From the NCBI GenBank assembly GCA_050945075.1, contig JBMNSG010000001.1, forward strand, positions 18,882-82,881: 64,000 nucleotides of DNA, written 5' to 3'. How positions within the stretch are numbered: the first letter of the stretch is position 1; every line of letters starts with the position of its first letter. The DNA is from UBA7485 sp050945075. GTDB lineage: Bacteria; Bacillota; Clostridia; Eubacteriales; Eubacteriaceae. The position numbers were made by a program, and so were the translations under genes. This document shows positions 43,749 through 52,117 of the stretch, piece after piece. Under the pieces are notes generated by a model that made no database searches, was not told where the DNA came from, and saw only the letters and a list, made by a program, of their open reading frames with translations.

Positions 43749-44897
43749 ATGAAATCAGAATTACTGTACTGGCTGTGGCTGGCTTCTGTAACGGAGCTGA
43801 TTCCAGCTAAAAAATCCAGACTGGCCAGAGCACTGCCCGATCCGGCGGATATTTACGATGCCCCTCCGCAGCTGCTTCGGGAGATCGAAACCATTACCGG
43901 TGACGATGTGGAAAAAATCAGAAAACACCGGGATCTTCGTCCTGTAGTGGAAATGGCCGGGTATCTGCAGAAAAACAGAATATCGCTGATCACCATGAAG
44001 GATCCGGATTATCCGGATGCTCTGTTTGATCTGAAAGATCCGCCGGCAGTTCTGTTTGCAAAAGGAAACCGCAGGCTTATTCAGGCACCTGTGAAAATCG
44101 GTGTTGTGGGAAGCAGAAGCTGTACACCCTACGGGCGCGGACAGGCAGAAAAGTTTTCTGCCCGTTTTTCTGCTTCCGGTGTCGCTGTTGTCTCGGGACT
44201 GGCGGCGGGGATAGATGCCTCGGCGCACAGGGGTGCCCTGCGGTATCACGGCTCCACCATAGCTGTTCTCGGCTGTGGGATTGACCAGTGTTACCCGATG
44301 ATCAACTGGGAGCTCTATGAACAGATTGCCAGAGATGGACTGCTGATTTCCGAGTATTATCCGGGCGAAAAAGCGCTGCCCTATCATTTCCCAACGCGTA
44401 ACCGTATTATTTCCGGCCTTTCCGATGCCCTGCTGGTTATAGAAGCCAGACAAAAGTCAGGGGCGCTTATAACAGCAGGCCTGGCTCTTGATCAGGGAAA
44501 GGATGTTTATGCCATTCCCCAGAATATTACCATGGAAAAGGGATTCGGAAGTAACGAACTGCTCAAATCCGGAGCCTTGCTGGCAACCGAACCTGAGGAC
44601 GTCCTGTTCGGAGTCTGTGCCGATCTGCGTGTTCGCAGTGGTCTGCAGGTTACTTCCCGGGATACTGCGGGTATAAAGCAGAAGCATAAATCCGGAAATT
44701 CCTTTGATCCTGCCAAAGAAAAATGCCTGACTGATCTCAACCGCCGCATACTCGGTAAAATTCAGGATGGCGCAGATACGCCGGACAAGCTTATTGAGGC
44801 AGCCGGGATCAGTATCATGGCCATGAATCAGGCTTTATCAGAACTGGAACTGGATGGATTTATCAGGATCGAGTTTGGCAGAATTTTTGCATTGTAG
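43749..44897 (+). CDS. dprA: DNA processing protein DprA
   Basis: 382 residues. Loads RecA on incoming single-stranded DNA. The Rossmann-fold core contains GVVGSRSCTPYGRGQAEKF, VSGLAAGIDASAHRGAL and FPTRNRIISGLSDALLVIEA. A short N-terminal SAM/HhH-like domain (1-80) and a C-terminal winged helix (about 320-382) flank it. The ribosome-binding site is poor. The promoter of topA lies inside its last codons. Confidence 0.95.
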   Translation: MKSELLYWLWLASVTELIPAKKSRLARALPDPADIYDAPPQLLREIETITGDDVEKIRKHRDLRPVVEMAGYLQKNRISLITMKDPDYPDALFDLKDPPAVLFAKGNRRLIQAPVKIGVVGSRSCTPYGRGQAEKFSARFSASGVAVVSGLAAGIDASAHRGALRYHGSTIAVLGCGIDQCYPMINWELYEQIARDGLLISEYYPGEKALPYHFPTRNRIISGLSDALLVIEARQKSGALITAGLALDQGKDVYAIPQNITMEKGFGSNELLKSGALLATEPEDVLFGVCADLRVRSGLQVTSRDTAGIKQKHKSGNSFDPAKEKCLTDLNRRILGKIQDGADTPDKLIEAAGISIMAMNQALSELELDGFIRIEFGRIFAL

Positions 44898-44903
44898 TAC
44901 AAT
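44875..44903 (+). promoter_or_regulatory. Sigma-A promoter of topA
   Basis: TTGGCA (44875-44880) and TACAAT (44898-44903) with 17-base spacing; the -35 box lies within the end of dprA. Confidence 0.8.
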
Positions 44904-44966
44904 AGTATTTTATCCGGAGTCAGAAGCGTTTCCGGAATAAATTTAATCAGTAAAAAGGAAACAGTT

Positions 44967-47066
44967 ATGGCTGAAACGCTGGTGATCGTCGAATCACCGT
45001 CTAAAGCAAAGACAATTAAAAAATATCTTCCGAAAGGATATGAAGTCCAGGCCACTATGGGTCATCTGGTCGACTTGCCGAAAAGCCGGCTTGGTGTTGA
45101 TCTTGACAATAATTTCGAGCCTGATTACATAAAAGTACGCGGCAAGGCGCAGTTAATCAATTCCCTTATAAAGGAAGCAAAAAAAGCAGATCATGTTCTG
45201 CTTGCAACTGACCCCGACCGCGAAGGTGAGGCGATTGCCTGGCATGTTGCCAATTTTCTCGGGATTAATCCCGAAGACGACTGCCGTATCATGTTTCATT
45301 CGATAACCAAACGGGAAATTAACGAGGCTATCGAAAACAAGCAGCCGGTCAATCTGGATCTGGTGGATGCACAGCAGGCCAGAAGAGTCGTTGACCGTAT
45401 TGTCGGATATTCCATTTCCCCGTTTCTGTGGAAAAAAGTCAAGAAAGGGCTTTCGGCCGGCCGTGTTCAGTCGGTTGTCACCCGTATGATCGTTGACCGC
45501 GAAGAAGAAATCAAGGCTTTTGTGCCCGAAGAATACTGGACACTGACAATCAACGCCAAGAAGAAGGGATCTCCGGAAATTTTCAAAGCTGTGCTCCATT
45601 CGGAAAACGGCAAGAAAATCCGTGTGGCCAATGAAGAAGAAGCGTCCAGACTGGAACAGATTGTCAGGGACAATGATCTGGTCGTCAGTAAAATCAAAAA
45701 AACACAGAGACAAAGCAAGCCGCCGCTGCCGTTTACTACATCTACGCTTCAGCAGGCTGCTTATGCACAGCTGGGCATGACTTCACAACGCACCATGCGG
45801 ATTGCACAGCAGCTTTATGAAGGTCTTCCAATCAAGGGGAGAGGCCAAACCGGTCTGATTACCTACCTGCGTACCGACTCCACCCGCCTGGCACCGGAAG
45901 CAGTGGCTGAAGCTGCAGCTTTTATAGACAAAAATTTCGGTGATAATTATCACGGTGCCTCCAGAGCGGCGAAAAAGTCAAAGACCAACGTTCAGGATGC
46001 GCATGAAGCGATCCGTCCTTCTTCCGTGATGAATGATCCCGAAGAAATCAAGGATTCGCTGGATAAAGATCAATATCGTTTATATAAACTGATCTGGACC
46101 AGAATGCTGGCTTCCCAGATGGCACCGGCTGTCTACGATAAAACCAGTGCCGAAATGGAAGCTGGAAGCCTCACGTTCAGAGCCAGCGGCGAACGACTCG
46201 CGTTTCCCGGCTTTACAGCGGTATACCGTGACAAGGAAAGTAAAAACACCTTGCTTCCGGAGATGGAAACCGGTGAAATTCTGGAAAAGAAAAAAATCAT
46301 CAAGGAACAGAAATTCACAACCCCTCCGGCCCGGTATAATGAAGGGACACTGATCAGCAAGCTCGAAGAAAACGGCATCGGCCGTCCGAGTACCTATGCT
46401 CCGACCATATCCACCATTAAAAACCGCGGTTATGTGGAAGTGGAAAACAAATATCTCAAACCGACCGAGCTGGGTTATATCGTCACCAACCTGATGAAGG
46501 AACATTTTCAGGATATCGTCGACATCAACTTTACTGCCAATATGGAAAAGGAACTCGATGATGTCGCCAGCGGTTCCAGAAACTGGAAGGAACTCATCGG
46601 CGGTTTTTACGGGGAATTCAAACCCGAACTCGATGCGGCCCAGGAAGCAGCACAGAAGGTGGAGATCAAAGATCCTGAATCAGACGAAATCTGCGAGCTG
46701 TGCGGGCGGCGTATGGTCATTAAAACGGGCCGTTACGGCAAATTCCTGGCATGTCCGGGATTCCCGGAATGCAAGAACACCAAGCCTTATCTTGAAAAGA
46801 CTGGCGGAAAGTGCCCGAAATGCGGTACTGGAGATATGATCAAGCGTCAGTCTAAAAAAGGACGTACGTTCTATTCCTGTTCGAATTATCCGGAATGCGA
46901 TTATATGAACTGGGATCTTCCGGTCAATATTCCATGTCCGGTTTGTGGTAAGACCATGTTCCAGAAGGGTCTTGGGAAACGAAAAAAATACTACTGCGAG
47001 GATCACGGGCCCCAGGAGGTTCCGGAATCTGTGCAGAATCAGGATAAAAAAGCTCAGACTACTTGA
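44967..47066 (+). CDS. topA: DNA topoisomerase I
   Basis: Type IA topoisomerase relaxing negative supercoils. 699 residues: TOPRIM domain (VIVESPSKAKTIKKYL; DPDREGEAIAWH), active-site Tyr in GLITYLRTDSTRL (about 298), and GIGRPSTYAPTISTI. The C-terminus has three four-cysteine zinc ribbons (CELCGRRM...CPGFPEC; CPKCGTGDM...CSNYPEC; CPVCGKTM with a partial second half). Length and layout are usual for Firmicutes. RBS AAAGGAAA. Confidence 0.97.
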   Translation: MAETLVIVESPSKAKTIKKYLPKGYEVQATMGHLVDLPKSRLGVDLDNNFEPDYIKVRGKAQLINSLIKEAKKADHVLLATDPDREGEAIAWHVANFLGINPEDDCRIMFHSITKREINEAIENKQPVNLDLVDAQQARRVVDRIVGYSISPFLWKKVKKGLSAGRVQSVVTRMIVDREEEIKAFVPEEYWTLTINAKKKGSPEIFKAVLHSENGKKIRVANEEEASRLEQIVRDNDLVVSKIKKTQRQSKPPLPFTTSTLQQAAYAQLGMTSQRTMRIAQQLYEGLPIKGRGQTGLITYLRTDSTRLAPEAVAEAAAFIDKNFGDNYHGASRAAKKSKTNVQDAHEAIRPSSVMNDPEEIKDSLDKDQYRLYKLIWTRMLASQMAPAVYDKTSAEMEAGSLTFRASGERLAFPGFTAVYRDKESKNTLLPEMETGEILEKKKIIKEQKFTTPPARYNEGTLISKLEENGIGRPSTYAPTISTIKNRGYVEVENKYLKPTELGYIVTNLMKEHFQDIVDINFTANMEKELDDVASGSRNWKELIGGFYGEFKPELDAAQEAAQKVEIKDPESDEICELCGRRMVIKTGRYGKFLACPGFPECKNTKPYLEKTGGKCPKCGTGDMIKRQSKKGRTFYSCSNYPECDYMNWDLPVNIPCPVCGKTMFQKGLGKRKKYYCEDHGPQEVPESVQNQDKKAQTT

Positions 47067-47092
47067 TCGGGAAGGGTCTGACAGGAGGAAAA

Positions 47093-47752
47093 ATGAAATT
47101 TGAAGCGACAACGATCTGCGCGGTTCGTCATAACGGACAGGCTGCAATCGCCGGAGACGGCCAGGTAACCATGGGTGATTCCGTGATCATGAAGGCAACC
47201 GCACGCAAGATCAGACGTCTGTATAACGGCAGAGTTCTTACCGGTTTTGCCGGAACAGTCGCAGATGCATTTACTCTTTGTGACCGTTTCGAAGAAAAAC
47301 TGGAAGCTTACAACGGCAATCTTGAACGGGCTGCCGTCGAAGTTGCCAAGGACTGGCGTTCTGACAAGGCCATGAGAAAACTGGAAGCTCTTCTGATTGT
47401 CATGGATGAAAACACCACGCTGCTGGTTTCAGGGACGGGTGAAGTCATTGCACCAGATGATGATATCGCCGCGATTGGTTCCGGCGGAAATTACGCACTG
47501 GCTGCGGCCCGCGCACTCAAACGGAATGCTCCGGACATGACAGCAGAAGAAATCGCACGTGAAGCCCTCCAGATTGCTTCTGAAATCTGCGTTTACACCA
47601 ACAGCAATATTATTACCGAAGTGCTGGATGATAAAACAGCCCTGCTTGAAGACAGTACCGGCGGTGTCAAAGCCATTGCTGATTCCGGTTCAGCGGGTGA
47701 TCAGGCAGATGTATCGGAAAACAAGGGGGTCAGCAATGACCAGACGTTATGA
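47093..47752 (+). CDS. hslV: ATP-dependent protease subunit HslV
   Basis: Proteasome-like peptidase of the HslUV complex. Start ATG 47093 with AGGAGG eight bases upstream; a longer frame from 47063 has no such site. 219 residues, beginning MKFEATTICAVRHNGQAAIA: the Thr-Thr pair aligns with the mature N-terminus of HslV, implying removal of a short leader to expose the nucleophile. GDGQVTMG and GSGGNYALAAARAL follow. The C-terminal extension is acidic and unlike E. coli. It overlaps hslU by 17 bases. Confidence 0.95.
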   Translation: MKFEATTICAVRHNGQAAIAGDGQVTMGDSVIMKATARKIRRLYNGRVLTGFAGTVADAFTLCDRFEEKLEAYNGNLERAAVEVAKDWRSDKAMRKLEALLIVMDENTTLLVSGTGEVIAPDDDIAAIGSGGNYALAAARALKRNAPDMTAEEIAREALQIASEICVYTNSNIITEVLDDKTALLEDSTGGVKAIADSGSAGDQADVSENKGVSNDQTL

Positions 47753-49148
47753 ACTGAATGAACTGACACCAAAGAAAACAGTTGAAGAACTCAACCGCTA
47801 TATTATCGGTCAGGAAGAAGCCAAAAAAGCGGTAGCTGTTGCACTCAGGAACCGTTATCGCCGCGCTCAGCTCTCCGATGAGATGAAGGATGAAGTCACC
47901 CCCAAGAATATTATCCTGATGGGACCGACCGGTGTCGGGAAAACTGAAATTACCAGACGGATCGCGAAACTGGTAAATGCGCCGCTCGTTAAAGTCGAAG
48001 CGACTAAATTTACTGAAGTCGGATATGTCGGACGGGACGTGGAATCCATGATTCGTGATCTGGTTTCATCAGCTGTCCGCAAGGCGGAACAGGATATGAT
48101 GGAAGCTGTCCGTCCTCAGGCGGAAGCTGTTGCGGATGAAATGATCACCGATGCGCTGGCCGGTTTGAAACGCAAGAAGAAGGATTCAGGCAGCAGTGTT
48201 TCACTGGGTTCGATTCTGCCTCAGAAAAAACAGGTTTCGACCGAAGAACAGGAAGCCAAGCTCAGAAGCCGCAAAGAAAAGCGCGAGGAAATCCGCAAGA
48301 AGCTGGCGGCCGGAGAACTTGAAGACGAGCAGGTTACCATCGAGGTGGAAGACAAGGGAAGCACGTCGATCGGGATGGCCGGCATGGAGGATATGAACAT
48401 TAATGTCAATGAAATGTTCTCCGGAATTCTTCCTTCCAAAACCAAAAAACGGAGCATGAAGGTCAAGGATGCCAGACGGATCCTGGTAGCACAGGAAGGC
48501 GACCGCCTGATCGATAAAGATGAAGCGGTGGAACGCGGCATTCGCAACGCCGAACAGAACGGTATTGTCTTTATCGATGAAATAGATAAGATTATCGGGA
48601 ATTCCGCCGGAACTCAGGGACCGGATGTTTCCCGTGAAGGCGTTCAGCGCGATATTCTTCCTATTGTTGAAGGCAGCATAGTCAATACCAAATACGGTCC
48701 TGTCCGCACTGACTATATCCTGTTTATCGGATCGGGTGCTTTCCATTCAGCAAAGGTTTCAGACCTGATTCCCGAGCTTCAGGGGCGTTTTCCGATCAAT
48801 GTGGAACTGGACTCCCTTTCACGCAAAAACTTCGAGGAGATCCTGACTCAGACCGAAAATTCGATACTTAAACAGTATACTGCTCTGCTGGAAACAGAAG
48901 GACTGGAACTGGAATTCGATAACGGAGCAATAAGCCGGATCGCAGAAATCGCTTTTCAGCAGAACGAGCTGGAGGAAAACATCGGTGCCAGACGTCTGCA
49001 TACAGTTCTGGAAAAACTGCTGGAGGATCTTTCCTTCCAGGCTCCGGATCTGGACGACAAGCATGTCCTGATTGACCGTGATTATGTGGACCGGGTATTC
49101 GGACCGGTGGAAAGTGAAAAACAGAACTACAGCAAGTACCTGCTGTAA
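47736..49148 (+). CDS. hslU: ATP-dependent protease ATPase subunit HslU
   Basis: AAA+ unfoldase feeding HslV. 470 residues from ATG 47736 behind AAGGGGG; the longer frame upstream is only read-through of hslV in another frame. LTPKKTVEELNRYIIGQEEA at the N-terminus, Walker A LMGPTGVGKTEITRR, I-domain (about 110-240, lysine- and glutamate-rich), Walker B IVFIDEIDKI, and a C-terminal end (NYSKYLL) that would dock into HslV pockets. Confidence 0.97.
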   Translation: MTRRYELNELTPKKTVEELNRYIIGQEEAKKAVAVALRNRYRRAQLSDEMKDEVTPKNIILMGPTGVGKTEITRRIAKLVNAPLVKVEATKFTEVGYVGRDVESMIRDLVSSAVRKAEQDMMEAVRPQAEAVADEMITDALAGLKRKKKDSGSSVSLGSILPQKKQVSTEEQEAKLRSRKEKREEIRKKLAAGELEDEQVTIEVEDKGSTSIGMAGMEDMNINVNEMFSGILPSKTKKRSMKVKDARRILVAQEGDRLIDKDEAVERGIRNAEQNGIVFIDEIDKIIGNSAGTQGPDVSREGVQRDILPIVEGSIVNTKYGPVRTDYILFIGSGAFHSAKVSDLIPELQGRFPINVELDSLSRKNFEEILTQTENSILKQYTALLETEGLELEFDNGAISRIAEIAFQQNELEENIGARRLHTVLEKLLEDLSFQAPDLDDKHVLIDRDYVDRVFGPVESEKQNYSKYLL

Positions 49149-49181
49149 TTGATATGGACCGGGGAGGAATCAATCTTCTGA

Positions 49182-49210
49182 TTGACCTGACCCCGGTTCT
49201 GTTGTATTAT
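49182..49210 (+). promoter_or_regulatory. Sigma-A promoter of rpsB
   Basis: TTGACC (49182-49187) and TATTAT (49205-49210) with 17-base spacing. The start would lie near 49217, leaving a leader of about 97 bases. This could hold an autoregulatory S2-binding structure, but I cannot show one. Confidence 0.85.
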
Positions 49211-49313
49211 ATTAAGGTATGTTATTACGCACGCCTTCCAGTGATCCGGTCGGTGCCCGCAGGGGTCTCCGGATACAGCAGGAAGACGGAGGAAAAAACC
49301 AGGAGGATTTATA

Positions 49314-50048
49314 ATGGGCGTTGTATCAATGAAACAGCTGCTGGAAGCAGGGGTCCACTTCGGACATCAGACAAGAAGATGGAATCCTAAAATGGCTCCG
49401 TATATCTTTACGGAACGTAACGGGATCTACATCATCGACCTGCAGCAGACAGTTAAGAAAATCGATGAAGCATGTGATTTTGTCCGTGAAATTTCAGCAA
49501 ACGGAGAACAGGTTCTGTTTGTCGGAACAAAGAAGCAGGCTCAGAATTCAATCGAAAACGAAGCAAAGAGAAGCGGCTCCAACTATGTCAATCACAGATG
49601 GCTGGGCGGCACACTCACAAACTTTGAAACCATCAAGAAACGTATCGATCGTTTGAAGGAACTCAAGGCTATGGAAGAAGACGGAACATTTGATCTGCTT
49701 CCGAAAAAGGAAGTTATCAACCTGCGCCGTGAACGTGAAAAGCTTGAAAAATTCCTCGGCGGAATCGAAGACATGAACCAGATGCCCGGTGCCATGGTTA
49801 TCATCGACAGCAAAAAGGAACGTATCGCAGTTGCTGAAGCCAAGAAGCTCGGTATTCCGATCGTATCTATTGTCGATACCAACTGTAATCCTGACGAAAT
49901 TGACTATGTCATTCCTGGGAATGACGACGCAATTCGTGCTGTTGCACTGATTCTGAATGTTCTGGCAGAAGCTGTCATCGACGGCAAGCAGGGCCAGGCT
50001 GAAGAAGAAGTTGTAACAGAAGAAACTGCTGAAGAAGCAGCCGTATAA
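49314..50048 (+). CDS. rpsB: 30S ribosomal protein S2
   Basis: 244 residues beginning MGVVSMKQLLEAGVHFGH, the universal S2 start, with KMAPYIFTERNGIYIIDLQQT and GAMVIIDSKKERIAVAEAKK further on, and an acidic C-terminal tail. CAGGAGG precedes the start. S2 assembles late on the small subunit and usually represses its own operon with tsf. Confidence 0.98.
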   Translation: MGVVSMKQLLEAGVHFGHQTRRWNPKMAPYIFTERNGIYIIDLQQTVKKIDEACDFVREISANGEQVLFVGTKKQAQNSIENEAKRSGSNYVNHRWLGGTLTNFETIKKRIDRLKELKAMEEDGTFDLLPKKEVINLRREREKLEKFLGGIEDMNQMPGAMVIIDSKKERIAVAEAKKLGIPIVSIVDTNCNPDEIDYVIPGNDDAIRAVALILNVLAEAVIDGKQGQAEEEVVTEETAEEAAV

Positions 50049-50059
50049 ATTTGATATTG

Positions 50060-50082
50060 AGCCGTTCCGGATCGGAGCGGCT
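50060..50082 (+). terminator. Hairpin between rpsB and tsf
   Basis: AGCCGTTCCG (50060-50069) pairs with CGGAGCGGCT (50073-50082), ten base pairs with one wobble, followed by TATTTT. It is probably a weak attenuator that lowers tsf relative to rpsB. Confidence 0.55.
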
Positions 50083-50111
50083 TATTTTAAGCAGAAAACA
50101 GGGAGAGATCA

Positions 50112-50762
50112 ATGGCAGAAATTACAGCTAAACTCGTAAAAGAACTCAGAGAAAAGACCGGCGCAGGCATGATGGACTGCAAAAAAGCTCTGGTCGAATG
50201 TGATGGAAACGTCGAAAAAGCAGGCGAATACCTCCGTGAAAAGGGCATCGCAGATTCCGCTAAAAAGGCCGGCCGTATCGCCGCTGAAGGAATCGTCGAA
50301 TCCTACATCCACATGGGCGGAAAGATCGGAACACTGGTCGAAATCAACTGTGAAACAGACTTTGTTGCCCGCAACGAAGACTTCAAGCGTTTTGCAAGAG
50401 ACGTAGCCATGCATATTGCTGCAGCAAATCCGAAATATCTGAGCCGTGAAGAAGTACCGGCAGAAGAAGTAGAACATGAAAAGGAAATCCTCAGAATTCA
50501 GGCTCTGAATGAAGGAAAACCGGAAAAGATTGTTGAAAGAATGGTCGAAGGCCGTATCAACAAGTTCTACAAGGAAATCTGCCTGCTGGATCAGGATTTC
50601 GTAAAGAATCCCGACCAGACAATCGAAGATCTCGTTAAAGAACAGATCTCGACAATCGGCGAAAATGTTAAAATCAGACGTTTTGCCCGTTTCGAAATGG
50701 GTGAAGGTCTGGAAAAGAAGAACGAAGACTTCGCAGCAGAAGTTGCCGCTCAGATGAAATAG
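50112..50762 (+). CDS. tsf: Elongation factor Ts
   Basis: Exchanges GDP for GTP on EF-Tu. 216 residues, shorter than the 280-295 of E. coli or Bacillus but like the compact form in some Clostridia and Thermus. N-terminal UBA-like domain (ITAKLVKELREKTGAGMMDC) with KKALVECDGNVEKA, then the conserved core EINCETDFVARNEDFKRF, and a C-terminal region ending FARFEMGEGLEKK. RBS GGGAG. Confidence 0.97.
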   Translation: MAEITAKLVKELREKTGAGMMDCKKALVECDGNVEKAGEYLREKGIADSAKKAGRIAAEGIVESYIHMGGKIGTLVEINCETDFVARNEDFKRFARDVAMHIAAANPKYLSREEVPAEEVEHEKEILRIQALNEGKPEKIVERMVEGRINKFYKEICLLDQDFVKNPDQTIEDLVKEQISTIGENVKIRRFARFEMGEGLEKKNEDFAAEVAAQMK

Positions 50763-50773
50763 CATAAAAAAAT

Positions 50774-50809
50774 GACGTGATCGCTGAAAAGCAATCGCGT
50801 CTTTTTTTT
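50774..50809. terminator. Bidirectional terminator between tsf and the LacI-type regulator
   Basis: GACGTGATCGCT (50774-50785) pairs with AGCAATCGCGTC (50790-50801) around a GAAA loop, with one mismatch and a wobble. It has T8 on the right and an A-run on the left, so it serves both converging genes. It reaches the regulator's stop codon. Confidence 0.9.
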
Positions 50810-51815
50810 ATGCTGAATTACGTTTGATCAGACTTGTAGATACTTCGGTCTTAGTAGAATGAGGCCTGGGATTTCTGATTAACTGAATCAATTGTCTGGC
50901 TGCTGTCTGTCCCATAAACTGTCTGGGAACGTCCACAGTGGTGAGAGCAGGATCAATAATTCTGCTTTCAGAAATGTTATCGAAACCTACAACTGCTATA
51001 TCATCAGGAATCTTATAGCCACAGTCCTTTAATGCCTTTACAGCTCCGATTGCGATCAGATCATTGTCTGCAAAATAGCACGAAGCCAGTTCCTGCTTAT
51101 TCTTGATAATTTCTGTCATATCTGAATAAGCACCGTCGATGGAAGGCGGGAGGTCGTGTATAATACAGTTTGAAACAGACATACCGTGTTCGCGGACAGC
51201 TTTATAAAAACCATTGGATCTTTCAAAAAAGTTTTCAATTGGATACGTAGATTTCATATACCCCGGGTGACACTGATACTTATTAATCAGATAATCAGTT
51301 GCCAGATAAGCCCCCTGCTTATTATTGATTAAAACACTGTCGCAGTTGGCAGTATCAAAATAACTGTCCAGTAAAATAATTGGAATTGAAAGTTTGGCAA
51401 ACATGGTATAGGTTTCTTTTCTCATTTCAGTTCCGAGCAGAATGATTCCGGCGCAGTCAGATATCCGGATATCTTCTATATACTTCTGGATATCGTCATT
51501 TTTTTCCGAGAGCTGCAATATTTTTAATTTATAGCCATCTTTTGCACACACTTGTTCAATCCCTTCTGTTATTTCAGAAAAAATTGGTAAATATGACATG
51601 ATTGTTCCATGAGTCCGGTACGTGATTTGATAAATGCTTCCTTTATCGACTTGTTTACTGTCGATTCGTGAGAAATCATAACCATATTTTTCAGCTGCCT
51701 TTATAACTCGTTGACGCGTTTCGAGGCTGACTCCGTTTTTATTGTTTAAGGCCATTGATACAGCAGCCGCAGATAGATTCAATTTTTCTGCAAGTTTTTT
51801 TGCGGTTATTGACAC
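50808..51815 (-). CDS. LacI-family transcriptional regulator
   Basis: 335 residues starting with GTG behind AAAGGAAA. N-terminal LacI helix-turn-helix with hinge (TAKKLAEKLNLSAAAVSMAL, then NNKNGVSLETRQRVIKAAEKYGY), followed by a periplasmic-binding-protein-like sugar domain (YFADNDLIAIGAVKALKDCGYKIPDDIAVVGFDN). It is divergent from the PTS gene across an AT-rich 302-base region with several inverted repeats, so it most likely represses that operon and its own gene until the imported sugar or a phosphorylated form binds. The actual inducer is unknown. Confidence 0.95.
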   Translation of the reverse strand: MSITAKKLAEKLNLSAAAVSMALNNKNGVSLETRQRVIKAAEKYGYDFSRIDSKQVDKGSIYQITYRTHGTIMSYLPIFSEITEGIEQVCAKDGYKLKILQLSEKNDDIQKYIEDIRISDCAGIILLGTEMRKETYTMFAKLSIPIILLDSYFDTANCDSVLINNKQGAYLATDYLINKYQCHPGYMKSTYPIENFFERSNGFYKAVREHGMSVSNCIIHDLPPSIDGAYSDMTEIIKNKQELASCYFADNDLIAIGAVKALKDCGYKIPDDIAVVGFDNISESRIIDPALTTVDVPRQFMGQTAARQLIQLIRNPRPHSTKTEVSTSLIKRNSA

Positions 51816-51844
51816 TTTACATTTCCTTTCGAATATCTTTATTT

Positions 51845-51873
51845 ATTATAGTCTTCAGTAAATAAAAATACAA
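51845..51873 (-). promoter_or_regulatory. Promoter of the LacI-type regulator gene
   Basis: On the minus strand TATAAT (51850 to 51845) lies 17 bases downstream of TTGTAT (51873 to 51868), about 30 bases before the GTG start. The inverted repeat TTTATAT-GTGA-ATATAAA (51882-51899) lies just upstream of the -35 box. Confidence 0.7.
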
Positions 51874-51978
51874 ACATTAAGTTTATATGTGAATATAAAT
51901 TAAGATGTATTTTCATTAAATATTCATCAAAATGAAAATATTACATAAGTAATGCAAATTGAAAACAACAATCATTGA

Positions 51979-51996
51979 AAATTTATCGATGAATTT
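51979..51996. promoter_or_regulatory. Candidate LacI-family operator (central CG palindrome)
   Basis: AAATTTATCGATGAATTT is an 18-base palindrome with one mismatched pair and a central CpG, the shape typical of LacI-family operators. It lies between the divergent regulator and PTS genes. Two other inverted repeats occur in the same gap (51882-51899, and ACTTAAT/ATTAAGT at 52038-52062 overlapping the PTS -35 region). In such AT-rich DNA they may be chance. The gap holds no gene that I can support. Confidence 0.55.
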
Positions 51997-52073
51997 ATTA
52001 AAAATCGAAAAATTAATACAAAAATTAATCTATAAAAACTTAATATTTAGATGTAATTAAGTAATAATGAACT

Positions 52074-52079
52074 TATAAT
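52074..52079 (+). promoter_or_regulatory. -10 box of the PTS operon promoter
   Basis: TATAAT at 52074-52079, 38 bases before the PTS start codon. The -35 is poor (ATGTAA at 52051), as expected for a promoter that is weak or depends on regulation; the 52038-52062 inverted repeat covers it. Confidence 0.6.
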
Positions 52080-52117
52080 AAAACTCATAAGAAAACAAAT
52101 TTCAAAGGGGAAACAAA

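Noticed and set aside
49154..49390. Small plus-strand frame between hslU and rpsB
   Set aside because: It overlaps the rpsB promoter, leader and start in another frame; no codY or other gene is seen in this gap.
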